Assembly: GCA_051294375.1 (NCBI GenBank) | Contig: JBJCIZ010000744.1 | Span: forward strand, 982,262 to 1,046,261 | DNA from: Paraspadella gotoi | Taxonomy: Eukaryota > Chaetognatha | Direction: 5' to 3' | DNA: 64,000 nt | Shown here: piece by piece, positions 8,500-19,216 of the stretch | How the letters are laid out: every line of letters starts with the position of its first letter | Numbering within the stretch: the stretch's first letter is position 1 | Notes under the pieces: model-generated | Databases searched by the model: none | Told to the model about the DNA's origin: nothing | Seen by the model: the letters and a program-made list of their open reading frames with translations, nothing else | Made by a program: the position numbers and the translations under genes

Positions 8500-11460
8500 G
8501 AAGTATAGTGATCTCGCCAGCAAGAATTAGTAAAAAGTTAATTCGAAAAAAAAAAGAAAAAAAAATTATTCCAGAATATTAATTTTTAAAGATTATTTAT
8601 CTAAAATCGTTATTTCGAAATTGTAAATTTCAAAATATGAATAAAAAATAAAACAACTTTTAATGTCATCGCAGAGGAATCAGGATTCGGAAATAAAATG
8701 AGACTCTCATTGTCCGAACCACCAATGGCATCGACCAATGATTGCATGGGCTTTTTACTTAAATGATATAAATATCAAATGAAGAAATAAATAAAATAAT
8801 AAGCAACCGTATCTTAATTATTAGTTTTATGCAATTATATTCGTATTATACTAAATTATACATAAAAAGCTTAATGACGATAAAAAGGACAACGCTTAAA
8901 AGCAGAACTAAAACATTATCTCGCCCAAGCTTAAAAGGCTGGCGAATGGCGAAATAAAAACCAAAACATTGTTTCCTGAGTTGTTTCAAATAAAACAAAC
9001 ATTAAATGAGATCTACTATTATGAATCTGAAGAGATTTAAGTAACTTTTCCTTTCCTTTTCACAAAATCAATGTAAATCTGTTTAATTTTTTTTTGTAAA
9101 TAAAAACTTTATTCAACGTATAACTTAAGTGAACAGTTTAAAAACAAGGTTGGGCAGAAATAAGGTAAAAGTACTGAAACCAACAGAATAGAAAAATTGT
9201 TAATGTTGCAGTGACTTCTCAAAAATCCAGTGGCTGCGCCAATATATGTAAATCGGTTTTAGATTTAATAGTAGAAATCTATTATGAAATTAAATTCAAT
9301 AGGGGTGGGGGTACAAAACTTTAGTCTTGAAGTTTACTTTCAGGTAAAAAAAATATTCTTAAAAAAAGTTTAATTTTAATGCTTTTATTGTTACTATCAA
9401 AATTATAATATTACTATTTTTTTAAATAATCTTAACTTTTTTGGATAGATTCTGATAGAGCATAAAAAGTTAAATAAAAAAATAAATAAGAAAATAAGAA
9501 AAAAGAAAAAAGAAAAAAGAAAAAAAAGTTATAAAATTATCGAAAGATAATGATGATGATTATTCGTAGTTTTTCATATTTTTCACCCACTTACTATCAA
9601 AATATTCAAAAAAGAATTATACTTTGTATAGACAACTTTTTGCAAGCTACCTGAAACTGATCTTAAAAAAAAAAATCTTTAAAATTTTTTTTGCTTTTCC
9701 TATTTATAAATTAATATTAAAAAATTAATATATATGGTATGGAGTAGTATTACAATTTTTTGCCTATTCAAATTGTTTTTAAAATTTTTAAATTTTCGTT
9801 TGAGCAGGTGCTTAATTCAAATTTCTTAACCACTTTACTGAGTTAGGCTACCTCTATTAATAATGAACTGTTTCATTGGATTTTTTTCTGTTTATAAAAT
9901 AATAAATTTTAATAAAACTATGCAAGTTTTGCTATTGTTATAAGCATAATTTTTAACTGTAACATTTATTTAAATATAACTTTTTCACTAAAATAAACTA
10001 ATATTTAATTTTATAATAATAATATAAAATAATAAAAAAAATTAAAAAATATTTTAATATTTTAATATTTTGTTAAAAAGCAAATACAAAAGAAGATCTA
10101 ATGAGTGCAGATAAAGTTTATTTTAAATAATCCTTATAAAAAGTCTCATTATTTGTAGAACATTTTAATAAAATAAATTAAAAATATAAAAAAAATAACT
10201 TAGTAAATGTATTTAAAATAAATTTATATACCATTTTATTTTTTAAAATACTTTTTTGTTAATAAAACCATCTAGTTTATTAAGACTAAAACTGGAAAAA
10301 ATTTACTATTTTGTATAAAGCAATGCTAGGGAAAAACTGGTGGACGCAGACAGAAGAGCAAATTTTTATAAAAAATAAAAGGAAATTGCTCATAATAAAA
10401 AGTAAATGAAGCAAAAAAAATGTAATATTTCAGGGTTAAAAAAAAAAACAAAAAAACCTGATACTTTTGTTGTATTTTAAAGGCAAAAAGTGAGAATGTG
10501 CGACGGTAATCAATCGAGGTTCACTTTTTCACACATACTAAACGATCAAATATAACATTCTTAATAAGTCCAGCTATATCCAAATCATTTGAAAAACTTT
10601 TTTCAGAATTCGCGGTCACGGAGAAATCTCACGCAGTTGACAATTTTGTCCAGTGAGATTAAAACGCCCCTTCTTAAAAAAATGAGATCAATTGGAAAAG
10701 CGAGTCGGTTTCTTTGTAGATGATTATGATTCTAAAAATAAATTATTTAATCATGCTCATCATTGACATTAGAATCTAAAATATAATGATGGGAATAAGG
10801 AATAGGAAATGTGGGTCTACGCATCAACGATCCACAGGAGGGACAATTTTTGATGTCAAGTTTATGCGAATAAATAATGCGAGCGAATATCTACTCCGTA
10901 AACTGGAGAGAAATCTTAAACGTTACATAACTTGTTATGAGAACATGAAGCAAGCTCTAATAATAAATATGACTTCAAACAGGATATAGTATAATTTAAA
11001 TATGAAATAATATGGACTAAATCATAGATGATATATTTGAAAAACAAAGCAACGGAAGAACTAATTGGTTCTTAGTGAAACCGAGTTTAATGACCAAAAA
11101 AAAAACAAACATTTAATCGGAAGACGAAAAGTCGTGAGCGGGTTCTAATACGATTTCAGTTTTATTCACTGATTACATCTGGACAAACGGACTTACAGAC
11201 ATGCGGACCAACATCTCCGTTTTCGACCGCGTTATAAAAATATTGTCGTTTGTTTGTCATAAATAGGTTATAAACTTTAAAAAGTGTTAAAAGGGCAACT
11301 CTATAGAAGTAGAAATTAATGAAAAACGGAGCGAAACTAAATAGAAATGAAAAACAAGATGAATTTCATTAAAATTAAATAAATAAATTACTAATAAATT
11401 ACTAATGTAAAATGATACAATGCGAAAGTTAATAACAAAGCTTTATCCCACGATGGGAAG
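8500..11460. other. Long AT-rich intergenic stretch, no gene seen
   Basis: Very AT-rich with A/T homopolymers. It holds an R1 copy (8885-8960), the inverted partner repeat (9540-9720, minus orientation of 1740-1960), and a 67-residue frame at 10786-10989 with no recognisable domain, neighbours or splice context. I do not call that frame a gene. Confidence 0.6.
9540..9720 (-). repeat. Dispersed repeat, inverted partner of 1740-1960
   Basis: The reverse complement shows GTTGTCTATACAAAGTATAA, then TTTTGATAGTAAGTGGGT and a run of ATC/ATT triplets, as in the copy at 1740-1960. Confidence 0.55.
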
Positions 11461-11576
11461 AGATCGTGAGATCGAGAGATCAACAATGTGCGGCGATTAG
11501 GAAATCAAATCCAGCGTCAACCCGAGATTCTGCAATTAAATTCTCGGCCGTCGACCCCAGCCCATCGGGCACGGCC

Positions 11577-14500
11577 TCATTTTCTGGCGTCCTTAAGACC
11601 CTGATAGTATCCCGTGTGATAACCGCTCATGTACCAAGAGACGAGCATGGCGTGGAGTGCGTCGGCATCGGGGCCGCCGCCGCCGCAGGAAGTCGGCAGC
11701 GGGGTCGGCAGAGCGGAAGGCGAGACGGCTGCGGTTCCATTGGAACCGGGAAAAGGAAAATTTCCGGGCGAAAACCTGGAAGGAATTTTGATTACATTTT
11801 AGAGGAGGATTTAGCCTGCCGTCCAATTCTCTTCTTCTTCTTCTTCTTCTTTCCTCCTCCTCCTCAGTATATTTTGTCGAGCGATACATTCTCTCGTTTC
11901 TACTCTTCGCGAAATATACCATTATTTTCCCTCTATTTCCTCACGCCTTCAATACCCCTCAAGCATTTATTAATTAAAAGTTTTAATTAACTGGTTCAAG
12001 GTATTAAATGAACAAAGCTAACGTTTCTATTTAGTAATATTCATCATTATTAACTTTAAGCGAGATCAGAATGTCCCGTTGCCATACAACATCATTTAGA
12101 ATCATTCAGTAAAAGGACAACAACAGCAACAACATTCTACCAATGTTTATTACTCCTTTACTAAAAACAGATAAACAGTAGGCCTTAGCAAATTTTATAA
12201 AGTTTTTTCCAGAATTTAGCACTATAGTACAAATTAGTCTTTATTTAAAAAACGAGATTAATCCAAACCAAGTTTCCCCCCCCCTAATAAATCCCATTTT
12301 TCTCACGGTAGCGCGAAGTTGGCGGGACAACACGAAGGAATATTTTGAGATTTGAACTTATTCCTGCCGCGCCGGTCTCTCTTCCCCCTCGAACCGCCGG
12401 TCTTCTCCGCGGTGCCGGGTGGCGCCGCGTCCTCCTCGTCCCCGCCAGGCGCCAGGGGGACTGCGGACTGCGAGGAGTTTTTGAGGCCGGAGCGCCGGCC
12501 GCGGCGATGACGGCCGCGTCCTCTGCCGCGTCGGGCGCCGCCTCTGCCGCGGAGGCGGGATTCTGAGGCGTCGCCAACAGAGGAAGAATCTTCTATTCCG
12601 TCAAGGATAGTCTCTTCTTCGTAATCTTGAAAAAAAAAAAAAAATGGAAACGATTTTAAATTTTAATACAATAAATAAATATCAATAAATATAATCATTC
12701 TTGCCTTTAACTTCGAACAGGCTACAGCGAGTTAAGAAATCCATCCCTCTAACAAGATTAAAACATAGCGGAACCCGCAAGCTTTCAATCAAGACTTTCG
12801 CAGTCTCGTTTAATCACTATCAGATTACCTGGCTTTCCTATCAACGAAGTGGTATAATGTTTAGATAAAAGGACTGCTCTCTTTTACGTAGTAGATCGGA
12901 AAATATTATTGCATGAAAAGATCTGCCCCCTATCCACCCGACCCCTAACCCATTCCCCTCAACTCTCCTTACCTTCATCAGAGTAAGTCTCGCTCTGTGT
13001 GGTTTCGCCCTTCGTTCTTCGCCTTTCACTTCGCCGCGACTTGGCCTTCGTCTTCGCCTCCGCCTCTTCTTCGCAGGGAAGCAGTTCGTCAATGTTTTGC
13101 TCTTCCTCGTTTCCGTAGCCTCAAGAAAAAGTGGGTCAAAGACAAAAGTTAATATTTTGTGTATATAAAGCGTGATATTATTAAATTTGAAACATTTCGT
13201 GACAGCATATACATGTACTTGTGATCCTTAGCTTTGAAGAGTGTAAGATTCAAATATTCATATAAGCTCGTTGTTCTATAACTTATGAGCATCCAAAAAA
13301 AAAAAAAAATCTAATTTAGTAACGTAATTTCACTACAATTTGTCGGTCCGTCGGTCCACCCCCACTTAAATCATGTCAGAACACCAAATTATGAAATATT
13401 ATGACAGCCCACTGGGTATTCAGTCAAGGAAGTGTTTGAAGGCGAGTCGAAATCTCAGTCCGCGACCCAGTCCCTAGCTTTATCTACCTCTCACAGATCC
13501 AACATAAGAATTAAACTTCTCCATAACCGGAACTGTCTCCCCCTTTCTTTTCACCGATATATCTAACGACGCAAGTGAAATTCTCGGCGTCGATCGATTT
13601 GACGATGGCGTCGTAGATTCGCCCGTCGTCGGCGAAGTAGGCGGCGCATCGGTGGCCGACCTTCCATCCGTTGACGGCCTTGTTCTTGCTGCGACGCCGA
13701 GTACGCCGTCCGCGTTTCGACGCCTCGCCGCTGTCCTCGGCGTCGTCGGCCTTGGCGTCGTCGTCGGGATCGGCGGCGTCTTCGACGGCTGCAGCTGCTG
13801 CGGCGTCGGCGGCGCCGTTTTTCTTCGTCTTGTTGCGACTCGATGATTTGGGAGGAGATGAGGGAGAGAGGTCATCGCCGGAGCTGAGATTTGGAAAATA
13901 TTACAATTAAATTAAATGCGGAGTACTTAAGGGAGTGGTCGTTTTACATTGAAACATTCTTTAAAATAATATATATATCAGCTCCTTGTATTTTGATGCT
14001 AGTGCGCAGTACAATAAGTATTCCCCGATCTAATACTTAAGGGAGTATTCTTTTCATACAATTGAAACATTTTTTGAAATATTTTCCACTTCATCGATAG
14101 GGAAGCCAGGTACTCTGGGAGTTAATAAACGAGACTGTGAGAGAGTCTTGATTGAAAGCTTGCCATTATCTTGTAAGAATGATCAGTTGCCACACGGACA
14201 TCCTTTATCAGTGTCGTTATTTATTTTTTTTATTTTATTCCTTTCTAATTGACTTGACTGGCCCCATTCCTCGAAGCGATTATCATGATTTGGGGATCAT
14301 TCCATCAACCCCATCATCCGCATCAACCCCATCAACCGCATCAACCCGATCCTTGCTCACCGCTTCACCATCTCGTCCTTCATAATGTTGTCGATTGCGT
14401 TGTCGTCGTTCGCTTTGATCAAATCCTCGTCGACCCAAAGTTCGTCGTCGTTTTCGTCGTCGTCGTCGTCGTCGTGCGATCGAGAAAACACGACGTCACC

Positions 14501-14629
14501 TAATAAAAAAAAATTATACTTCATTAATATTCAAACTATATTTACCCCCAAAAAAATTAAACTCAATCAGTTATAAATAAAACTACATTAAATTATTAAA
14601 TTACTCCAAAACCCACCTATAGACGCCAT
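11577..14629 (-). CDS. Smn: Survival motor neuron protein (SMN)
   Basis: CDS = complement(11577..11775, 12307..12625, 12973..13119, 13555..13883, 14361..14499, 14617..14629), 381 residues; all five introns are GT-AG and phases close. Exon 1 contributes only ATG plus three codons and one base. Residues about 5-50 match the Gemin2-binding N-terminus (LWVDEDLIKAND after an Asp run). A Tudor domain spans about 124-172 (WKVGHRCAAYFADDGRIYDAIV..RYIGYGNEEEQN), keeping the cage Tyr residues and the GYGN/EEQN element that bind symmetric dimethyl-arginine on Sm tails. An Arg/Gly-rich stretch follows, then a short Pro-containing linker. The YG box (about 356-376, LVSWYMSGYHTGYYQG), the self-oligomerisation motif, lies five residues before the stop. 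SMN assembles Sm rings on snRNAs in cytoplasm and nuclear gems. At 381 residues it is longer than human SMN (294), through the acidic/Lys linker before Tudor and the RG region. Confidence 0.95.
12728..12840 (-). repeat. R2 copy in SMN intron 4
   Basis: On the minus strand GGTAATCTGATAGTG..AAACGAGACTGCGAAAGTCTTGATTGAAAGC matches the 5' half of the R2 consensus (see 43908-44105). Confidence 0.65.
13188..13260 (+). repeat. Fragment related to the hammerhead-bearing repeat
   Basis: ACATTTCGTGACAGCATATACATG parallels 6250-6275, but the CTGATGA..GAAAC core is missing. It lies in SMN intron 3, between the exons at 12973-13119 and 13555-13883. Confidence 0.5.
14102..14180 (+). repeat. R2 copy (5' half) in SMN intron 2
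   Basis: CCAGGTACTCTGGGAGTTAATAAACGAGACTGTGAGAGAGTCTTGATTG..TTATCTTGTAAGAATGAT is nearly identical to the R2 copy at 43908. It ends abruptly after the first half. Confidence 0.75.
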
Positions 14630-16340
14630 TCCTGGAATTGGTTATAACATTTAAATCTGTATTCAAAATAAGATATTTTAAGAAACGGGTGAGACATTGA
14701 ACACGAAAATTCTCATGGAAAAAAGTTTCAAAGAAATTTTCTTTTCTAATTAAATTTCGTTCAAAAAACGAGGAAAAAGTCATTTTTGAATCACAAGTGA
14801 CAAGAAGAGTTCTTTCGCTCTTCCTTTCCCTCTTCGTTTCCGCCCTTTGGGTTTTTTAGTCTTTGCTCTTAGAATTTTTGCCCAAGAAAGTTCGCCGACA
14901 CTTTCCCGTTAGATATCTGTTCGAAAAAAGTTAAAAATAACCTGTTATAGTTATATATATATTATGAATATTTAATAAATAAATAACATGTCCTTTGGAC
15001 AATGTCAAAAGTCAGGGGCAAGATAGCACGTTTACTCAAGGAATCGTTAATTGGTTGTACCAAATTCATGTATAAATATATAATTCTGTTTAATTAAAAC
15101 TCATTTTCTCACCTGACGACACGATCGAAATCGTGATCTCGTGAATTTGTCTTTTCTGTTTCGTCTTTATCAAAATTCTGGTAATAATAATAATAACATC
15201 AAGTTTTAAACAAATTGTTTATGGTTCTCGTTTATGATAAAATATTCGGTTTTATTAATTACATTTCTTTTATCTCAGCTTTCGGACATATGACACACAC
15301 AACCTCTCTCTCTCACCTAAAACCGCCAGGCGCACTCTCAAAACTGTTTTCACATTAAAGTTGATTCAATAAATTGGTGGATATCTTACTTTCTTTGTGG
15401 TTTGATTACTCCGTTTCTCCAAACGAGTTACTTATGTGATCACTTATGCGACGATAAAGATGCTCAGTCTGATCACCTGTGATGATTTCATATTCAAAAC
15501 AGTTGGGGGGAGCGATATGATTGTATTAGTTTTTTTTAGCAATAACTATTATCAATCATCAGCTTCTGCACCATATACATAAACTGGAGCTAACAATGAG
15601 TATGTAAAAAATTCTAATTCAAATAACCCGTATTTTTTTGGTAAAATTTTAGAGAGTATTTTAATAATATTTTTAAAGAATTTCTATTTGCATTTCCATG
15701 TAAAAATATTTTACATTTTGAAAAATAACGGTCACAATATTAAGGTAAGAACTAAGGAATTTTAAAAACATTTCAATATTTTTTTATTTTATATATTACA
15801 TAAGTTTTAGTCGGATTGTTATTTGTAATGCGGAGCATTCACAAAAAAACGGGGGCTATTCTTCATTTACTGCTTTAAAATCTCGTTGATAAATACAATT
15901 TGTTTCAAAAGCAAAGAGCAATAACAAACAACTAATTTAAAACTATTAATACTTAACTATTATAGGAGGGAAATAGGATTTACCTTCAACGTTGTCTCCT
16001 TATATTGTAGTATTGGTAGAGGGATCTTGGATTTATGTTTTCTTCAATCAAACATTTTTAAGGCAAGCAATTCGTTTTTAAAGCAATTATTTCCTTTTAT
16101 AGGCACATTTTTAGGACAAGTTTTTTAGGGATTGTAATTCATTTTTTTGAGGGGAGTAAAAAGTGTCTTTTTACCCAGTTATTTAACTTTGAAAACTCCT
16201 TAAATCTCAATTTATGTTAAAAAGATACCTCTAAAGATCAAACAAACAGAAAACAACATTGATTGCACGCGCGGACTCTAAATGTATATAACTCTGGAGA
16301 ATCTAATCTCTTTAATTTTGGTTTCAAAAAATAACAAACA
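14630..16340. other. SMN upstream region and intergenic sequence
   Basis: The SMN start codon is preceded on the minus strand by AACCAATTCCAG|GA ATG, so the 5' UTR may be spliced to an exon further up, or trans-spliced. A partial R2 copy (3' half) sits at 14995-15090. The remainder is AT-rich with no coding signal. Confidence 0.5.
14995..15090 (+). repeat. R2 copy (3' half)
   Basis: TGTCAAAAGTCAGGGGCAAGATAGC..AATTGGTTGTACCAAATTCAT matches the second half of the R2 consensus. Confidence 0.65.
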
Positions 16341-16359
16341 GCAATGATGAAATATATAT

Positions 16360-16365
16360 TTTATT
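16360..16365 (-). promoter_or_regulatory. Poly(A) signal AATAAA after KH gene 1
   Basis: AATAAA on the minus strand about 16 bases beyond the TAA stop at 16381-16383. Confidence 0.45.
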
Positions 16366-16380
16366 CCAAGGGCTTTTTTT

Positions 16381-17840
16381 TTAATAAGGGCGCCCGCCTC
16401 TCGGAAGGCCCCGTCCACGAACGGGTCCCCTCGCCGGGGCTAGACCTCGAGAACTGCCTCCAATGCCTCCGCCTCCGCCGCCGCCGCCGCCGCGGGGCAG
16501 AACTTTGCCAAATGAGGAATGGGTTTGTCCGTACCCATTGCCAAAGGAGTCGCCTCCATCGTCAAACTCCATCTCTTCATCGCATCCATTGTCGTCACCA
16601 TAGCCGTCACCGAATTGACCGCCTCCTCCGCCTCTTGGAGCACCACCGCGAAAACCCCCGCCGCGACCGCCGCGATGTCCGCGGGGCGTGAAGCTGCCTC
16701 GAGCGTCCCCCCGACCGCCGCCGCCTCTTACGCCCCGCCCACTGCCGCGACCAACTCCGCCTCCGGAGCCATAGCTCACGTCGTGGCCCCAGCCGGGAGC
16801 CATGCCCCACTGATGGGGCTGCGGCACGTAGGTGTCGTCGGGCTTCATGTAAGGCGCGAGGGCTTCCATGGCGGCGGCCATGTTGGTCCACACTTGTTGA
16901 CAGGGACCGTGTGACTCGACGCGCACGTGGAGGGGCTCGCGGATGTGTTGATATTCCGGGGCGCCTGATTCCAACAACTCCTGCTCCTTGTTCCTTTCTC
17001 TATGGAGCAGAAATTGAAGGAAGAGAAACGAATAGGGTTATCGGGCAATACAAAATTAATTACTTAAATATATAATAATTGTATAATCTTAGTAATTAGT
17101 AGTTATAGACAGAGCTATAGGTAATTAGACAAGATGCAAGTGCATTAATAAAAATGTATGCAATATTGAATATTGAATAATTAAATCGTGATGATTGTAT
17201 AGAAAAACGCAAGGGAATAAGAGCAGAAAATTGCTAAAACGTATGTGAGAGAGTGCCAAATTGCCAATACTTGGGATCCCATAAAATCAAGGAAAAGATA
17301 AGATAAAAAATAAGAAGATACGTGGGATGAACAAGATTTTTAAACAAGGTAGTAGTAGTAGTACTGTAGTAACCATGAAAAATGACTCAAACGATTAAAA
17401 AAGAGTAAATGAATGAATGAGTGGATATTGAATAAGTAATAAATAAATCATGTGTTCTATTTATAGCCTGGCGGCGTTTGGGTTCCCCACCTGGTCGACC
17501 CTCTCCCCATGATGGCCATTCGAGTGTTGGTTTCGGTGCAGAGCTTTTTCAAGTTCTCTCCCTTGTTGCCTAGCAACTTCCCCACGAAATTGTACCCGGG
17601 AAAATATTCCACGGGAATGACGACTTTGTGGGAAATTTTGATCCTCATTTTCTCGTTCAAATCGATGTAATCGGGATTCGCCGGGGGCCCCTTGGCCATC
17701 GAATCTTGGGTCAGCCTGTACAGTTCATTGTCAACGAGCCGGCCAATCTCGGGCGTGGATTCGAGGTCTAGTTTGGTGAACTCTCGCTTGAGAGCGTCCA
17801 ATTTGGGGTTGGCCGTCATGGGAGGTTGAGACTGCGCCAT
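16381..17840 (-). CDS. STAR/KHDRBS-type KH RNA-binding protein, copy 1 (split gene)
   Basis: CDS = complement(16381..16999, 17491..17840), 322 residues. The intron is ACCAG|GTGGGG ... CTCCATAG|A; the join gives GRGSTR-ERNKEQELLES, matching the uninterrupted sequence of copy 3. A QUA1-like dimerisation region (about 12-45: LDALKREFTKLDLESTPEIGRL) precedes a KH domain with the RNA-binding loop GNKG at 91-94 and the downstream LHVRVESHGPCQQVW helix region typical of the maxi-KH/QUA2 fold. The C-terminal half is Arg-Gly/Gly-rich with an acidic island (CDEEMEFDD) and ends GGRPY. STAR proteins of the Sam68/Quaking-related group bind U/A-rich RNA and control splicing and mRNA fate. The RG repeats are probable arginine-methylation sites and the terminal R-x-PY a probable transportin signal. 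Which Sam68/qkr member it is cannot be decided here. Confidence 0.93.
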
Positions 17841-17841
17841 T

Positions 17842-18244
17842 TTCTAATTCGATATAATCGCCTGACGTTTTTTTTTTTTCGACAAAGGTAAAGTCAAAAA
17901 AAAAAAAGGTTAAACATGGAAACGATGAAACGAACGGAATTTACCGACAGAACCAAAAAGGGGAGGAATAACTCGATACTTGCGTATATATATTTACAAC
18001 TCGAATAACGATTCATTCGAAAGATGATACATTTTTTTATGTATATATATATATATATGACTCACGTTGAATCTATAACGTCTAAATTTTTCATTCATTA
18101 CTCGAAAATAAGTTTATGAATTTCATTTTTAAGTATAATATCGAAAATATACTTAAAAGTTTAACAGTTTTAAAGTCATTTTTGCCGAAGAATCGGAGGG
18201 ATAGAGAGAGAGAGGGAGTTAGTTAAACAGCGAGAGTCACGTGA
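17842..18244. other. Spacer between KH genes 1 and 2
   Basis: About 400 bp, AT-rich, with a short (TA)n run near 18040-18058 and GA-rich sequence at 18200-18220. It must hold the 3' end of copy 2 and, unless it is co-transcribed, the promoter of copy 1. No poly(A) consensus or clear promoter motif is visible to me. Confidence 0.4.
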
Positions 18245-19216
18245 TCAGTAAGGTCGAGCGCGTTGAGGTCGTCCTCTCCCCCTCCCGTCTCCGCGCCCTC
18301 CCATCCCACGTCCGCGAACGGGTCCGCCCCTCATGTGCGGACGAGACTTTCCGAATCCCGAGGACTGTTGCGAGTAGCCTTCGCCGAATCCGCCCGACTC
18401 GTGCGGATTGAACTTCTGATCTTCGAATCCTTCGGCCTCGTGTCCGTTCTCGTCCGAGTAACCGGCGTAAGCGGAAGCGACGAGGCCGCCTCCACCTCTC
18501 GGAGCGCCTCTACCGCGTCCGCCGCCTCTGAAGGGCGGCATGCCACCTTCTCCGCCTCTACCGCGAGACCTCATGCCGCGCCCACCGTAGGCCGGCATCG
18601 GGGCGTGATAACTGGAATCTCCGTACATGGAGTAAGGATCGTAGGCGCCGTAACCGTACATTGGGGGCGCTGGCGGCTGATAAGACTCGTCGGGGGTCAT
18701 GAACGGCAAGAGGGCGGCCATTGCTTTGGCCATATTTTCCCAGACGTGCTGACAGGGCCCGTAGGACTCCACCCTGACGTGGAGGGGCTCCTTGAGGTGC
18801 AGATGCTCCGGGTCTCCGGACTCGAGGAGCACTTGGACGTTGGTGTTCTTCTTGGCGGAGCCTTGGCCCAGAATGGCGATGCGGGTCTTCGTCTCGAGGG
18901 CAATCTTCTTCAGGTTCTCGCCTTTGTTGCCGAGGATCTTGCCGACGAAGTTGAAGCCGGGATAGCGATCGACGGGGACGTAGAGCTTGTGCATGAGTTT
19001 GATCCGACTCTTTTCGTTGAGCTCGATGTACTCCTGGTTCGGCGGAGGACCTTTCATCACCGACTCTTGGGAGAGTTTGCGGATCTCGTGATCGATGACG
19101 CTGTGGACGTAGGGAGTGACGTCTGGATCGACGGAGGACAGCTCCATCTTCAAAGCCTCCAGCACGGGATTGTGCTGCTCCGTTTTCTCCGCTCCGAAAT
19201 TAGATGCTTCGGCCAT
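18245..19216 (-). CDS. STAR/KHDRBS-type KH RNA-binding protein, copy 2 (intronless)
   Basis: A single exon of 323 residues on the minus strand. QUA1-like N-terminus (ALKMELSSVDPDVTPYVHSVIDHEI), KH domain with GNKG at 96-99 (FNFVGKILGNKGENLKKIALETKTRIAILGQGS), then LHVRVESYGPCQHVWENM, a Tyr/Pro-rich linker (MYGYGAYDPYSMYGD), RG-rich repeats and the terminus RPQRARPY. The most diverged of the three copies: it has Ala in the position of the variable-loop Cys (KIALET against KLCTET) and GQGSAKK for GRGSTK. Sequence across the point where copy 1 has its intron is continuous. The long open frame on the opposite strand is a shadow of this GC-rich gene. The expected role is nuclear RNA binding and splicing regulation. 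Confidence 0.93.
   Translation of the reverse strand: MAEASNFGAEKTEQHNPVLEALKMELSSVDPDVTPYVHSVIDHEIRKLSQESVMKGPPPNQEYIELNEKSRIKLMHKLYVPVDRYPGFNFVGKILGNKGENLKKIALETKTRIAILGQGSAKKNTNVQVLLESGDPEHLHLKEPLHVRVESYGPCQHVWENMAKAMAALLPFMTPDESYQPPAPPMYGYGAYDPYSMYGDSSYHAPMPAYGGRGMRSRGRGGEGGMPPFRGGGRGRGAPRGGGGLVASAYAGYSDENGHEAEGFEDQKFNPHESGGFGEGYSQQSSGFGKSRPHMRGGPVRGRGMGGRGDGRGRGRPQRARPY

Noticed and set aside
10786-10989. 67-residue plus frame
   Set aside because: ATG-started and Lys/Arg/Asn-rich, but isolated in AT-rich DNA with no splice signals, domain or repeat of it elsewhere.
11466-11990. 174-residue plus-strand frame
   Set aside because: Antisense to the last SMN exon plus low-complexity Phe/Pro tail. 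SMN homology and splice sites settle the strand.
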